The position numbers and the translations under genes were made by a program. From Paenibacillus sp. FSL R5-0345 (GTDB taxonomy: Bacteria > Bacillota > Bacilli > Paenibacillales > Paenibacillaceae), in contig NZ_CP009281.1 of NCBI RefSeq assembly GCF_000758585.1, positions 2,914,001 to 2,978,000 on the forward strand: 64,000 nt of DNA, read 5' to 3'. A model generated the notes under the pieces. That model ran no database searches. It saw only the letters and a list, made by a program, of their open reading frames with translations, and was not told the origin of the DNA. Position 1 is the stretch's first letter, and each line of letters starts with the position of its first letter. Shown in pieces: positions 17,514-25,473 of the stretch.

Positions 17514-18509
17514 TTATTTTGAAAAATAATTAAGGCCCATGGCCTCGCGTACTTCGGACATCGTTTCTTGAGCAATGTTGCGGGCACGTTTAGTTCCGGA
17601 TAATAAGATATCCTTAACAACCTTGGGTCTGGCTGCATAATAGGAGCGCCGCTCACGCATCGGTTCAATTAATTGGTCTAGAGCTGTCGTGATAAGCTGC
17701 TTACAGGCAGAACAACTTATACAGCCATTTTCGCAGCTCTCGTGAATTTCACTGGCGCCGTGGGAACGAAAAGCGCGATGATAAGCATAAATGGGACAAA
17801 TATCTGGATGCCCAGGATCATTTTTATGAACACGGGCTGGATCAGTTGTGGCTTTGCGGATTTTGAAGGTGATCTCTTCCTTCGTGGAGTCCAGCTCGAT
17901 GGCATTACCTAAGCTTTTGCTCATTTTTGCATTGCCGTCTGTTCCCACTAGTCTTGGGGTCTCGCTGATAAGCGCTCTCGGCTCCACAAGGATGGGGCTG
18001 TACAGCTCGTTGAATCTACGTACGATTTTGCGGGTCAACTCCAGATGGGGAAGCTGGTCTTCGCCTACAGGAATAATCGTCGCTTTACAAAAGGTTATAT
18101 CGGCAGTCTGGCTTACTGGATACCCAAGAAAACCATAGTATAGTTCATCTAAGCTGGAATTTTTCGATTCGGCTTTAATGGTAGGATTGTGCCGCAAAGA
18201 ATTCACAGTGACGAACATGGAGAACAGAACAGTCAGTTCGGCAATCTCTGGAATCATAGATTGAATGAATATAGTGGCTTTATCTGGATCTATACCCGCT
18301 GATAAATAGTCGAGTGTGATTTCATTCAAGTTTTGACCCAGTAGTTGAGGCCGATCAAAGTGAGTCGTTAGGGCTTGAATATCTGCTAGAAACACAAAAG
18401 TATCATATTGCTCCTGTAGAGCCACTCGGTTCTGCAAGCTGCCCACGTAATGGCCAAGGTGCAGCTTTCCGGTCACTCGATCTCCAGTTAATACACGTTC
18501 TTTTATCAT
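17514..18509 (-). CDS. trpS: Tryptophanyl-tRNA synthetase, possible iron-sulfur type
   Basis: Class I synthetase charging tRNA-Trp. The HIGH motif is KLHLGHYVGS (near residue 18) and KMSKS is in GNAKMSKSLGNA (near 195). A Cys set C-x20-C-x6-C-x2-C sits in the segments ICPIYAYH and ESCENGCISCSACKQ (about residues 235-270). It closely resembles the C-x22-C-x6-C-x2-C motif that holds a 4Fe-4S cluster in Thermotoga maritima TrpRS, as I remember it. Length 331 fits. Start ATG has AGGAGG seven bases upstream. Expression is controlled by a T-box leader with a TGG specifier and probably by a Trp-rich leader ORF that overlaps the trpS start. Confidence 0.95.
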   Translation of the reverse strand: MIKERVLTGDRVTGKLHLGHYVGSLQNRVALQEQYDTFVFLADIQALTTHFDRPQLLGQNLNEITLDYLSAGIDPDKATIFIQSMIPEIAELTVLFSMFVTVNSLRHNPTIKAESKNSSLDELYYGFLGYPVSQTADITFCKATIIPVGEDQLPHLELTRKIVRRFNELYSPILVEPRALISETPRLVGTDGNAKMSKSLGNAIELDSTKEEITFKIRKATTDPARVHKNDPGHPDICPIYAYHRAFRSHGASEIHESCENGCISCSACKQLITTALDQLIEPMRERRSYYAARPKVVKDILLSGTKRARNIAQETMSEVREAMGLNYFSK

Positions 18510-18573
18510 TTAAATTCCTCCTGTTTTGTCGCTTTTGATTAACATTGAATCGCCACCACCAGCCATCATCCAT
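18403..18573 (-). CDS. Trp-rich leader ORF overlapping the trpS start
   Basis: Small ORF of 56 codons beginning MDDGWWWRFNVNQ. ATG 18573 stands eight bases after AAGGAGG (18582-18588), one of the best ribosome sites in the window. Three consecutive TGG codons occupy 18553-18561. The frame then runs across the trpS ribosome site (read as Arg-Arg) and overlaps trpS out of frame for about 107 bases. It lies between the T-box terminator and trpS, so it is on every read-through transcript. Three tandem Trp codons behind a T-box recall the rtpLP leader peptide of the B. subtilis at operon. I infer a translational tryptophan sensor; the peptide itself need have no function. Confidence 0.6.
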   Translation of the reverse strand: MDDGWWWRFNVNQKRQNRRNLNDKRTCINWRSSDRKAAPWPLRGQLAEPSGSTGAI

Positions 18574-18595
18574 GGCCATCACCTCCTTAAATGAC

Positions 18596-18901
18596 AAAAA
18601 AACCTCATCCAATAAGGACGAAGTTGTCGTGGTACCACCTTAATTGATCGCGCCACCAAGTTTCGTTAGCATTACGATCTTCTCTTACCTGTACGGAGAG
18701 TGTTAAAAACAATCTAGATACAGGTCCCTTGATAACGGCGGGAACCCCGGCTTCTCCTACAGCATCTAGTTAGATGGTTCGGAAGAGCAACTCTAAAGGC
18801 CATTCGATCAAACGCTGGACACCGGTTCGCAGCAACCACCGGCTCTCTGAAGTCCATGTTCATTTGTCTACTTACCCTTTTTCAACGTTGTTCATGATAT
18901 T
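18596..18901 (-). promoter_or_regulatory. T-box leader of trpS (specifier TGG)
   Basis: Read on the minus strand: the AAGTAGA motif near 18866-18872 at the base of Stem I, a long Stem I with GAACCGGT/ACCGGTT arms, the specifier loop with GAATGG (codon TGG at 18800-18802, Trp), and the T-box core AAGGTGGTACCACG (18628-18641). It ends with a terminator stem AACTTCGTCC/GGATGAGGTT and seven T (18596-18602). Uncharged tRNA-Trp should stabilise the antiterminator and permit trpS transcription. Confidence 0.95.
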
Positions 18902-18907
18902 TGGGTA

Positions 18908-18936
18908 ATTGTAATTCTGATAAGTGAGTTTGTCAA
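18908..18936 (-). promoter_or_regulatory. Sigma-A promoter of the trpS leader
   Basis: Minus strand TTGACA (18931-18936), 17-base spacer, TACAAT (18908-18913). This places the start of transcription near 18901, so the untranslated leader is about 390 nt. Confidence 0.8.
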
Positions 18937-19091
18937 TAGGTGGAAATTAGAGGATGATATTCGAAGTATCTAGGTTTTATAATCTAGTAAAAGTATAACT
19001 TAAATGTATATAATCATCAGGAATTAAGTCCAATCTATCATTGCGGATTCACAATATACTATTCTATAACCTTGAAATGGAGTGATTAAAA

Positions 19092-19517
19092 ATGGCGACA
19101 ATTATAAGTTATGGGTCACAGGCAAAAATCCCGTTAGACCCGTTTACTACTGCTATAACGGTTGCAGGGATTCCTGGAGCTGGAGCGGGTCTAGCCACAG
19201 CGCAAGTAAATATTAGTCCGGCTAATCCGGCCTCTTTCTCCAGCAGAGTCGAGTTAAATGGTAGTTTTAGTCTTACTGCACTTGCTAACAGCCAATTTCT
19301 TGTTTTAATCCGACGTGCTGGAGTCGATATTTATAGATCCTTTTTTCGTTTTACTACAACTACTGATATTCAATTAAATGTTCAGTGGGTTGATGGTCCT
19401 TATATTGGAATCCATAACTATGAATTGGTAATTCAAAATGATAGCAACTTGCCTATCAATCTATTTGGACCCATATCATTCACAGCAACTGCTATAGGAG
19501 GAGATGGCGTAATTTAA
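19092..19517 (+). CDS. Hypothetical beta-rich protein
   Basis: I do not recognise the family. The product has 141 residues, few charges, and many Thr, Ser, Ala, Ile and Val, suggesting a beta sandwich. There is no signal peptide and no Cys. Gly/Ala-rich ITVAGIPGAGAGLATAQ follows a short N-terminal strand. Such composition occurs in spore-surface or secreted jelly-roll proteins of Bacillales, but that is only a guess. GGAGTGA precedes the ATG and a strong terminator follows, so it is an independent gene. Confidence 0.7.
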   Translation: MATIISYGSQAKIPLDPFTTAITVAGIPGAGAGLATAQVNISPANPASFSSRVELNGSFSLTALANSQFLVLIRRAGVDIYRSFFRFTTTTDIQLNVQWVDGPYIGIHNYELVIQNDSNLPINLFGPISFTATAIGGDGVI

Positions 19518-19523
19518 GTTACG

Positions 19524-19561
19524 GGACAGTTAAATCGATCTGATTTAGCTGTCCTTTTTTT
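19524..19561 (+). terminator. Terminator of the beta-rich protein gene
   Basis: GGACAGTTAAATC pairs with GATTTAGCTGTCC with one mismatch, followed by seven T. Confidence 0.88.
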
Positions 19562-19665
19562 CATGGGCGTATAATTAAAACCTCAACTTTTGCAGCATAA
19601 ATATCAAGCAAACTCCAACCAATAAGGAAGGGGTTCTTAGAAGATTGAAGTTATGGTTTCTCTCG

Positions 19666-20034
19666 TTATTTATTTAAAATGTTATCCTCTAAAACAGCAT
19701 ATTTATCACCGTACTGCTTAATGATATGTTGTTCTCCCCAGTTACAGAGCGAAGTTAAAATGTCGCTTAGACTATTACCATATTCACTAAGTTCATATTC
19801 CACTTTTGGTGGAACCTGATTGTATACGATCCGGTTGATGATTCCATCGGCTTCCAACTCTCGAAGCTGTTGTGTTAACATCTTTTGAGTAATCCCCGGC
19901 ATCAATTGTTTTAATTCTGATGTGCGTTTTTTACCATGAGTTAAATGACAGAGAATCACACACTTCCATTTTCCTCCAATAACTTCGAGTGTAGCCTCAA
20001 CGGAAATATTGTATTTTTTCTTAATCGTTGTCAT
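19666..20034 (-). CDS. HxlR-family winged-helix regulator
   Basis: MarR-like winged helix of the HxlR class, 122 residues. Diagnostic blocks are VIGGKWKCVILCHLTHGKKR, MLTQQLRELEADGII and VEYELSEYG. A Cys in KCVIL and one in SLCNWG could allow redox sensing as in some family members. The ORF opens one TTG further upstream, but that TTG is part of GGAGG, so ATG 20034 is the start. Tandem direct repeats directly upstream are a likely autoregulatory operator. The divergent gene is an ECF sigma factor 225 bases away; no obvious enzyme target is adjacent. Confidence 0.88.
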   Translation of the reverse strand: MTTIKKKYNISVEATLEVIGGKWKCVILCHLTHGKKRTSELKQLMPGITQKMLTQQLRELEADGIINRIVYNQVPPKVEYELSEYGNSLSDILTSLCNWGEQHIIKQYGDKYAVLEDNILNK

Positions 20035-20052
20035 AATATCCTCCAATGCATA

Positions 20053-20086
20053 GGTACTTTTTAGTGCCTATGGTACTTTTAAGTGC
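20053..20086 (-). promoter_or_regulatory. Tandem operator upstream of the HxlR gene
   Basis: Two 15-base direct repeats, GGTACTTTTTAGTGC (20053-20067) and GGTACTTTTAAGTGC (20072-20086), 19 bases apart and differing at one base. Tandem sites are the known binding mode of B. subtilis HxlR; binding by this protein is inferred. Confidence 0.6.
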
Positions 20087-20259
20087 GTACTATTGATTAT
20101 GTCCTATTTTATCTATCATAACATTTATCGTTCATTTTTTATAGAATGTTATAATCTTAAAGTGCTCAGCCTCAAAAAAAGTTAATACAAATAAAACCGT
20201 TTCGATACGCTCCCCGTCTTAATCTATGAGAGGTTTAGGAGAGGGGGATAAGGAAGGAT

Positions 20260-20796
20260 ATGTCAATGACTAATGCAGAAATGAAGAAAGTAACGGTTCT
20301 TGATACTCGGAGCGAGACGGATTTCTACGATTCCATATTGGTACATAGAGAACAACTGTACAGTATAGCTTATAGCTATTTACGTAACCGGAATGATGCG
20401 CTTGAAGCGATGCAGGAAATGACTTGCCGCGCTTGGATTAAAAGAAAAACATTAAAGGATCCCAAAGCATTCAAATCATGGATCATTCGGATCCTGATTT
20501 ATGTCTGCATAGATGAACAAAGACGCAGAAAACGTTCCATGCCGCTTGTAGATGAGAGAATGGGAGAGCAAATTACGCATATTGGCTATCATCGAATGGA
20601 AATGCTGTGGGCACTCGAACAGGTTAAGCCCAAGTATCGCCATGTGCTGTTACTTAAATACTACAATGATATGACCTTGAGCGAGATTGCGAACATTCTG
20701 GATAAACCTGAGGGAACGGTCAAGACGTGGCAGCATAAAGGATTAAAGCAGTTAAGAACGATCATTAAGAATCGGGGTGATTGGAACAATGAGTAG
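20260..20796 (+). CDS. ECF-type RNA polymerase sigma factor
   Basis: Sigma-70 family, ECF group, 178 residues. Region 2 (HREQLYSIAYSYLRNRNDALEA, then FKSWIIRILIYVCIDEQRRR) and region 4 (LKYYNDMTLSEIANILDKPEGTVKTW) are both clear. Region 2.4 has the basic run QRRRKRS. It is followed, with an 8-base overlap, by a membrane anti-sigma factor, the usual arrangement. Start ATG 20260 follows AGGAAGGAT; ATG 20266 is also possible. The signal is probably an envelope stress. Confidence 0.9.
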   Translation: MSMTNAEMKKVTVLDTRSETDFYDSILVHREQLYSIAYSYLRNRNDALEAMQEMTCRAWIKRKTLKDPKAFKSWIIRILIYVCIDEQRRRKRSMPLVDERMGEQITHIGYHRMEMLWALEQVKPKYRHVLLLKYYNDMTLSEIANILDKPEGTVKTWQHKGLKQLRTIIKNRGDWNNE

Positions 20797-21907
20797 CCAG
20801 GAGGAGCTTGCCATGTTAATCGATGCCGAAAGGATCCCGCAGGAGCACAAAATGGAGAGTGCCGCCGCACAAATCTATGCCATACAAGCAGGACTCGAGC
20901 TAGGTAAGAAACGCGGTAAAAATTTAATGTTCGCAAAAAGCGCGATGGCTGTTCTGACTGCTGCAATGATGGTCGCAGGATTACTATTCTTCAATCCATC
21001 CCAACTGCTGCCTCAACAAGCCTCTACTAGTATTGAATCAAGTGATTGGGGTGTACTGGAACCTTTTAAGAAGTTGGCTGATGCTGATGTTGATGCCCTT
21101 ACGTTAGAATCTGCTATTCGAAATGATTATGTGCAAATCGTCAATAAAAGCGCTGAGAAAGACGGGTATAAAATCACACTGAATGCTGTGATCGCTGACG
21201 AAAATAAAATTATGCTGCTGTATACAGGGACTTCAAGTGGTGGTCAGGAAATTTACAACGTAAATAGTGTGTGGCTGACAGATGCTGCAGGACAAAGTGT
21301 TGTGGATAAAAATGGTAATAGAAGTGGGATGGGTTTACATGCTGAGGATAGTATTTATAAATGGCTCGGAAAAACTATCTATCCACTAGATAAGAATAAA
21401 GCATTTCCAAAAGAGGTTGTGGCCAATTTTCAGATCGCTTCAGTGGATCCCGGCATGCTAGCAAAACCGAATACGGGAACGAATCTAGCTGATATGCGTT
21501 ATTCTGATCGTTTAAAGGTGAGCTTCGCTATTGATTCAAAATTCTGGGAGCAGAAGACGGAGACAATAGTTCTTAATCAGCCGTTTATGATTGACGGGAA
21601 TAAAGTGAATCTTGCACAGGTAGAGCTGTCTCCGTTAAGTATAGTAGTCAAATATACGCTAAGTGAGGATTTAAAAACTAATTGGGAGATCAGAAATGAG
21701 TTATTTGGAAAGACTCCTAGTGAGTTGACATCGCGAGTTGGGAAGCGTGAATTGAAAAATAACTCGATTGGCGGAAGTGGCAGTGAGGATGGATTTATAA
21801 GCAACTTTAGCAGCAACGTATTGGATCATCCGAAATCCATTCGATTGAAGCTCAATGCGGGACCTGATCGCGAGAAGGATGCGTATATTGATATACTGAA
21901 AAAATGA
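20789..21907 (+). CDS. DUF4179 membrane anti-sigma factor
   Basis: Single-pass membrane protein of 372 residues. The N-terminal cytoplasmic part (about 1-45, the sigma-binding region), one transmembrane helix (about 50-70, SAMAVLTAAMMVAGLLFF) and a large extracellular domain of DUF4179 type follow in order. The GTG at 20777 in the same frame is part of the ribosome region GGGGTGA; ATG 20789 overlaps the end of the sigma gene by eight bases, indicating translational coupling. It presumably holds the sigma factor at the membrane until a signal arrives. Confidence 0.85.
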   Translation: MSSQEELAMLIDAERIPQEHKMESAAAQIYAIQAGLELGKKRGKNLMFAKSAMAVLTAAMMVAGLLFFNPSQLLPQQASTSIESSDWGVLEPFKKLADADVDALTLESAIRNDYVQIVNKSAEKDGYKITLNAVIADENKIMLLYTGTSSGGQEIYNVNSVWLTDAAGQSVVDKNGNRSGMGLHAEDSIYKWLGKTIYPLDKNKAFPKEVVANFQIASVDPGMLAKPNTGTNLADMRYSDRLKVSFAIDSKFWEQKTETIVLNQPFMIDGNKVNLAQVELSPLSIVVKYTLSEDLKTNWEIRNELFGKTPSELTSRVGKRELKNNSIGGSGSEDGFISNFSSNVLDHPKSIRLKLNAGPDREKDAYIDILKK

Positions 21908-21956
21908 GCAGTAGATATGAGCTAAATGTACAAAAATATGAATTCGCTATACAGAC

Positions 21957-21984
21957 AAAAGGCCGCTAACAGTGGCCTTTTTTT
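21957..21984 (+). terminator. Terminator of the sigma/anti-sigma operon
   Basis: AAAGGCC/GGCCTTT stem with a small imperfect inner helix, followed by seven T. Confidence 0.85.
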
Positions 21985-22087
21985 GACCGGTAATATGATT
22001 TTAAAGTCCTCTTTTTAAATAGTGCTATAATAGCTCTTTGAGTGTCTTGAGTTGAATTCTGATCTAGATAAACTAGGGGTGGTAGAT

Positions 22088-23659
22088 TTGAGCGTAATCC
22101 GTATGGAGAATGTAACTAAGAAATACGAGAATACATTGATTTTTCGAGATATTTATTTTCGAGTTAGCAAGGGCGAACGGATTGGATTAATCGGACGAAA
22201 TGGTGCGGGGAAGTCAACTGTGTTTAAACTGATGATGGGAAAAGAGGAGCCAACAGCGGGAAAAGTGGAGTTAGATCCTAACGTGAAGATCAGCTACTTC
22301 TCTCAATTCTCTGAGCTTTCCGGGTCCTTGTCTGTACAGCAAGAGTTAGAGTTATGCTTCGAGCAGGTAGCGCTCATCGAACAAGAGCTTAACCAAATCG
22401 GGGAACAGCTTGGGAAAGTGACAGATGATGATCAGATGAATACTCTTTTAGAGCGACAAGCGGCGCTTTTTGAACAAATGGACCATTTGGATGGCTGGAA
22501 TGTATCCGTCGAAATCAACACTGTTCTGACTAAATTGGGCTTCAATGAAAGATCACGGCATCAACCTGTTGATGAGCTGTCTGGAGGCTGGAGAAACCGC
22601 GCAGCACTGGCTAAAGTCTTAATTGAAATGCCCGATGTCGTATTGCTTGATGAGCCTACTAACTTTTTGGATATCGAAGGGATCGTATGGTTGGAGCAGT
22701 GGCTGCACCGTTTTAATGGCGCGATGATTCTAATCTCTCATGACCGGCAATTTATTGACAGAGTAGTTACGCGGACGATAGAAATCGAGAATTATCATTT
22801 TCAGGAATATGAAGGCAACTACACCGATTATGTCCGGAAAAAGAAGATGCGTAAAAAGGTGCTTGACCGACAGTTTGAGTGGGAGGAAGAGCTTCTGCTT
22901 ATGGAGTCGGAGGCTATTGAAACCCGTGGGAACAAAAAGTCCTCTAAGGATCGCCTGTCACGTAAGCTGACAGATATGAAAAAGCGTGTGGAGCCTCATC
23001 CAGTGAACGTTTTGATCACCGATATTTACAGCAATTTACGTTTTCCGGACAAGCTTGGTGAAGTCAAAGGAATTGGACAGAGCTATGACGGTCGGACGAT
23101 ATTCCAGAACATAAGCTTTGATATTCAAAAGGAAGATCGGATAGCTATTGTGGGGCCTAACGGCAGCGGGAAGTCGACACTCATAAAGATATTGACTGGG
23201 CAAGAGGAGCCTGAGACGGGTGATGTGACTTGGGAACGTGGGGTCAGCTACGCGTATTTTAATCGAATGTGGGATGAACTTGATCCTAAGGATACTGTCA
23301 GTCATGCCGTAAATGTATATGGGCTGGGGCTCGATGCTCCCCGAAAAAAAGTGAACAAATTCTTATCGATGCTGCAATTCTCGGAAATGGATTTAAGCAA
23401 AACGATCGGCAGTCTGTCGGGAGGGCAGCAGGCCAGAGTAGCGTTAGCGAAATGCCTTCTCTCTGGCGCGGCTGTCATTATTTTGGATGAGCCAACCAAT
23501 CATTTGGATTTAACAAGTATTCAGGTGATGGAACAGGCACTCATCCATTTTCCTGGAGCTGTTGTTACTGTTAGTCATGACCGCTTTTTCATCGATAAAA
23601 TAGCAACAAAATTGCTTACTTTCGATCCTCAAATAGGAATCATTGAGCAAGATGTCTAG
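22088..23659 (+). CDS. ABC-F family ATPase (ribosome-associated)
   Basis: Two ABC domains in one chain without membrane segments. First: Walker A GRNGAGKS, signature LSGGWRNR, Walker B VVLLDEPTNFLD. Second: GPNGSGKS, LSGGQQAR, VIILDEPTNHLD. They are joined by a charged linker (about residues 230-310, with RKKKMRKKVLDRQF). ABC-F proteins bind the ribosomal E site and either rescue stalled ribosomes or protect against antibiotics; I cannot place this one in a resistance subgroup. Start is TTG 22088 with AGGGGTGG five bases before it; the twelve extra upstream codons overlap that site. Its end overlaps the convergent kinase gene by four bases. Confidence 0.88.
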   Translation: MSVIRMENVTKKYENTLIFRDIYFRVSKGERIGLIGRNGAGKSTVFKLMMGKEEPTAGKVELDPNVKISYFSQFSELSGSLSVQQELELCFEQVALIEQELNQIGEQLGKVTDDDQMNTLLERQAALFEQMDHLDGWNVSVEINTVLTKLGFNERSRHQPVDELSGGWRNRAALAKVLIEMPDVVLLDEPTNFLDIEGIVWLEQWLHRFNGAMILISHDRQFIDRVVTRTIEIENYHFQEYEGNYTDYVRKKKMRKKVLDRQFEWEEELLLMESEAIETRGNKKSSKDRLSRKLTDMKKRVEPHPVNVLITDIYSNLRFPDKLGEVKGIGQSYDGRTIFQNISFDIQKEDRIAIVGPNGSGKSTLIKILTGQEEPETGDVTWERGVSYAYFNRMWDELDPKDTVSHAVNVYGLGLDAPRKKVNKFLSMLQFSEMDLSKTIGSLSGGQQARVALAKCLLSGAAVIILDEPTNHLDLTSIQVMEQALIHFPGAVVTVSHDRFFIDKIATKLLTFDPQIGIIEQDV

Positions 23660-25467
23660 GATTTTGCTGGGAGTCGGATGATCACAGTCGTTCCTTCTCC
23701 TACTTGACTGGTGACTTCAATCCCATACGATTCACCAAAATGAAATTGAATACGATCATGAACATTTTTTATACCAATATGATCTTCATCCAGGGTATCT
23801 GATGGTTGAGAGAGACGGAAACGTAACTGTTTAAGTTTCTCTTCATCGATGCCAATTCCGTTATCCTTAACGATAATCAGCATGTCATCCCCCGAAATCA
23901 TAGAAGACACCTCAAGAAGCCCTGGCTCACTTCGACATTCCAGTCCGTGGACAATAGCATTCTCTACGATAGGTTGAAGGGAAAAGTGCATGACTTTAAT
24001 TTTTTCGGTATTAGGTTCTAGCTGTTCAACATATTGAATTTTATCCCCGAAACGTAATTGTTGAATCTTTACATACAACCGGACATGCTCAAGTTCTTCT
24101 CGCAGGGTTACGGTTATCTTTCCGGTCTGGATATGAATCCGAAATAATCTTCCTACAATTCCCACCATTTCGCCAATCTCACGCTGCCCATTGATGATGG
24201 CTTTCATTTGAATAGATTCAAGTACATTCGCTAGGAAATGTGGATTGATTTGGCTTTTGAGAGCGCCGTACTGGGCTACTTTTTGTTGTGCTTTGGCCAT
24301 AGAAGACCGCTCAATATAATTTTGCAGATCTTTCACCATTTTACGGATTCCATTATAGAGAACCCCAAACTCATCTTGACGCTCACTATACAAATCCACA
24401 TCGAAGTTCCCCATCCCCACCAGCTTGACCTTTCGGCTTAAGAGAATAATAGGCTTAGTGACTCGCTCCGATAGGATATACATGAATAAGATTGCGGTGA
24501 CAAGCGACAAGAGCGCTAATGTTAAAATGATTTTCCCGAGAAAAGCAGCCTGCTTAGTCATCTCTTTCTCATCAATGTACTGAATGACCTTCCAGTTGGA
24601 ATAGGGAGACGTTACAAAGTTAATGTACGAATCCTTTTCATCAAAAGTACCATAAAAGCTCCCCGTATCATTGTTCATAAACGTATTAAGCGCTTGAGTT
24701 CCTATAGGGATAGGTTGTAAAGGTGAGGTTTCCATGTTATCAGAGCTATATACACTGCCACCCTTATCGTCTAAAATAATGAATTTTCGTTTACTATTCT
24801 CAGAAAGCTTTAAGATTTCACGTAATGAGTCCAATCGGATGTCGATTAACATAACACCTATGGGCTGCTTGCTGCCTTTTTTATTTATGACGCGGGCGAT
24901 AGAAATGACGGATTGTTTGGAATTGGTGCGATAGAAGGGGGTATGGCTCCCAAATAGGATCACTCCGCCTTTTTTCTGTTGGGTCTGCAAATACCAATCC
25001 TCATGGGTATAATCCTTCACATCATAATCCGCACGATTGAAATTCGCAGAGTAGAACACACGTGATCCCGCAAAAATCTGCACACTATCAACATTTTTAA
25101 TTGTCATCTCAATTCCGCTGATGAAATGTTCAATTGTGTTCCCATACTGAATATTCTGGTCATTCCCGATGTCGTCTTTATGGATCGTCCAGTGTTCAAG
25201 TGCGGCTTGGAGCTGGCTATCTACTTGAGCGTTGAGTGTGCCTTTATCAATGCTTTGAAGATATTGGTCAATATTGAACGAGAGGTTATTAAGGATCAGA
25301 TTAGAGCTGCTCTGGTATTCATTTTTGACGGCTTGGTTTGAAAAGATATAGATGATTGCCGATATGATTAGAAGTGGAATGGTAATAGTCAGGATCATCA
25401 GCACGAAAATCTGACGATTGACATGTCTCATTCGGTATCGTTTTTTTGGTTGCTCTATCTGCATCAT
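23656..25467 (-). CDS. YesM-type sensor histidine kinase
   Basis: Membrane sensor of 603 residues. It has TM1 (about 20-43), an extracellular Cache-like domain (about 45-300), TM2 (about 305-330) and HAMP (about 335-385). The His_kinase phosphoacceptor region has His in QINPHFLANVLES, and an HATPase domain follows (N box VENAIVHGLE, DNGIGID, GEGTTV). This is the YesM class, which works with YesN/AraC response regulators next to sugar ABC importers. It follows the response regulator gene by six bases. By position it should sense a sialic acid or a related glycan outside the cell. Confidence 0.92.
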   Translation of the reverse strand: MMQIEQPKKRYRMRHVNRQIFVLMILTITIPLLIISAIIYIFSNQAVKNEYQSSSNLILNNLSFNIDQYLQSIDKGTLNAQVDSQLQAALEHWTIHKDDIGNDQNIQYGNTIEHFISGIEMTIKNVDSVQIFAGSRVFYSANFNRADYDVKDYTHEDWYLQTQQKKGGVILFGSHTPFYRTNSKQSVISIARVINKKGSKQPIGVMLIDIRLDSLREILKLSENSKRKFIILDDKGGSVYSSDNMETSPLQPIPIGTQALNTFMNNDTGSFYGTFDEKDSYINFVTSPYSNWKVIQYIDEKEMTKQAAFLGKIILTLALLSLVTAILFMYILSERVTKPIILLSRKVKLVGMGNFDVDLYSERQDEFGVLYNGIRKMVKDLQNYIERSSMAKAQQKVAQYGALKSQINPHFLANVLESIQMKAIINGQREIGEMVGIVGRLFRIHIQTGKITVTLREELEHVRLYVKIQQLRFGDKIQYVEQLEPNTEKIKVMHFSLQPIVENAIVHGLECRSEPGLLEVSSMISGDDMLIIVKDNGIGIDEEKLKQLRFRLSQPSDTLDEDHIGIKNVHDRIQFHFGESYGIEVTSQVGEGTTVIIRLPAKS

Positions 25468-25473
25468 TTTGGG

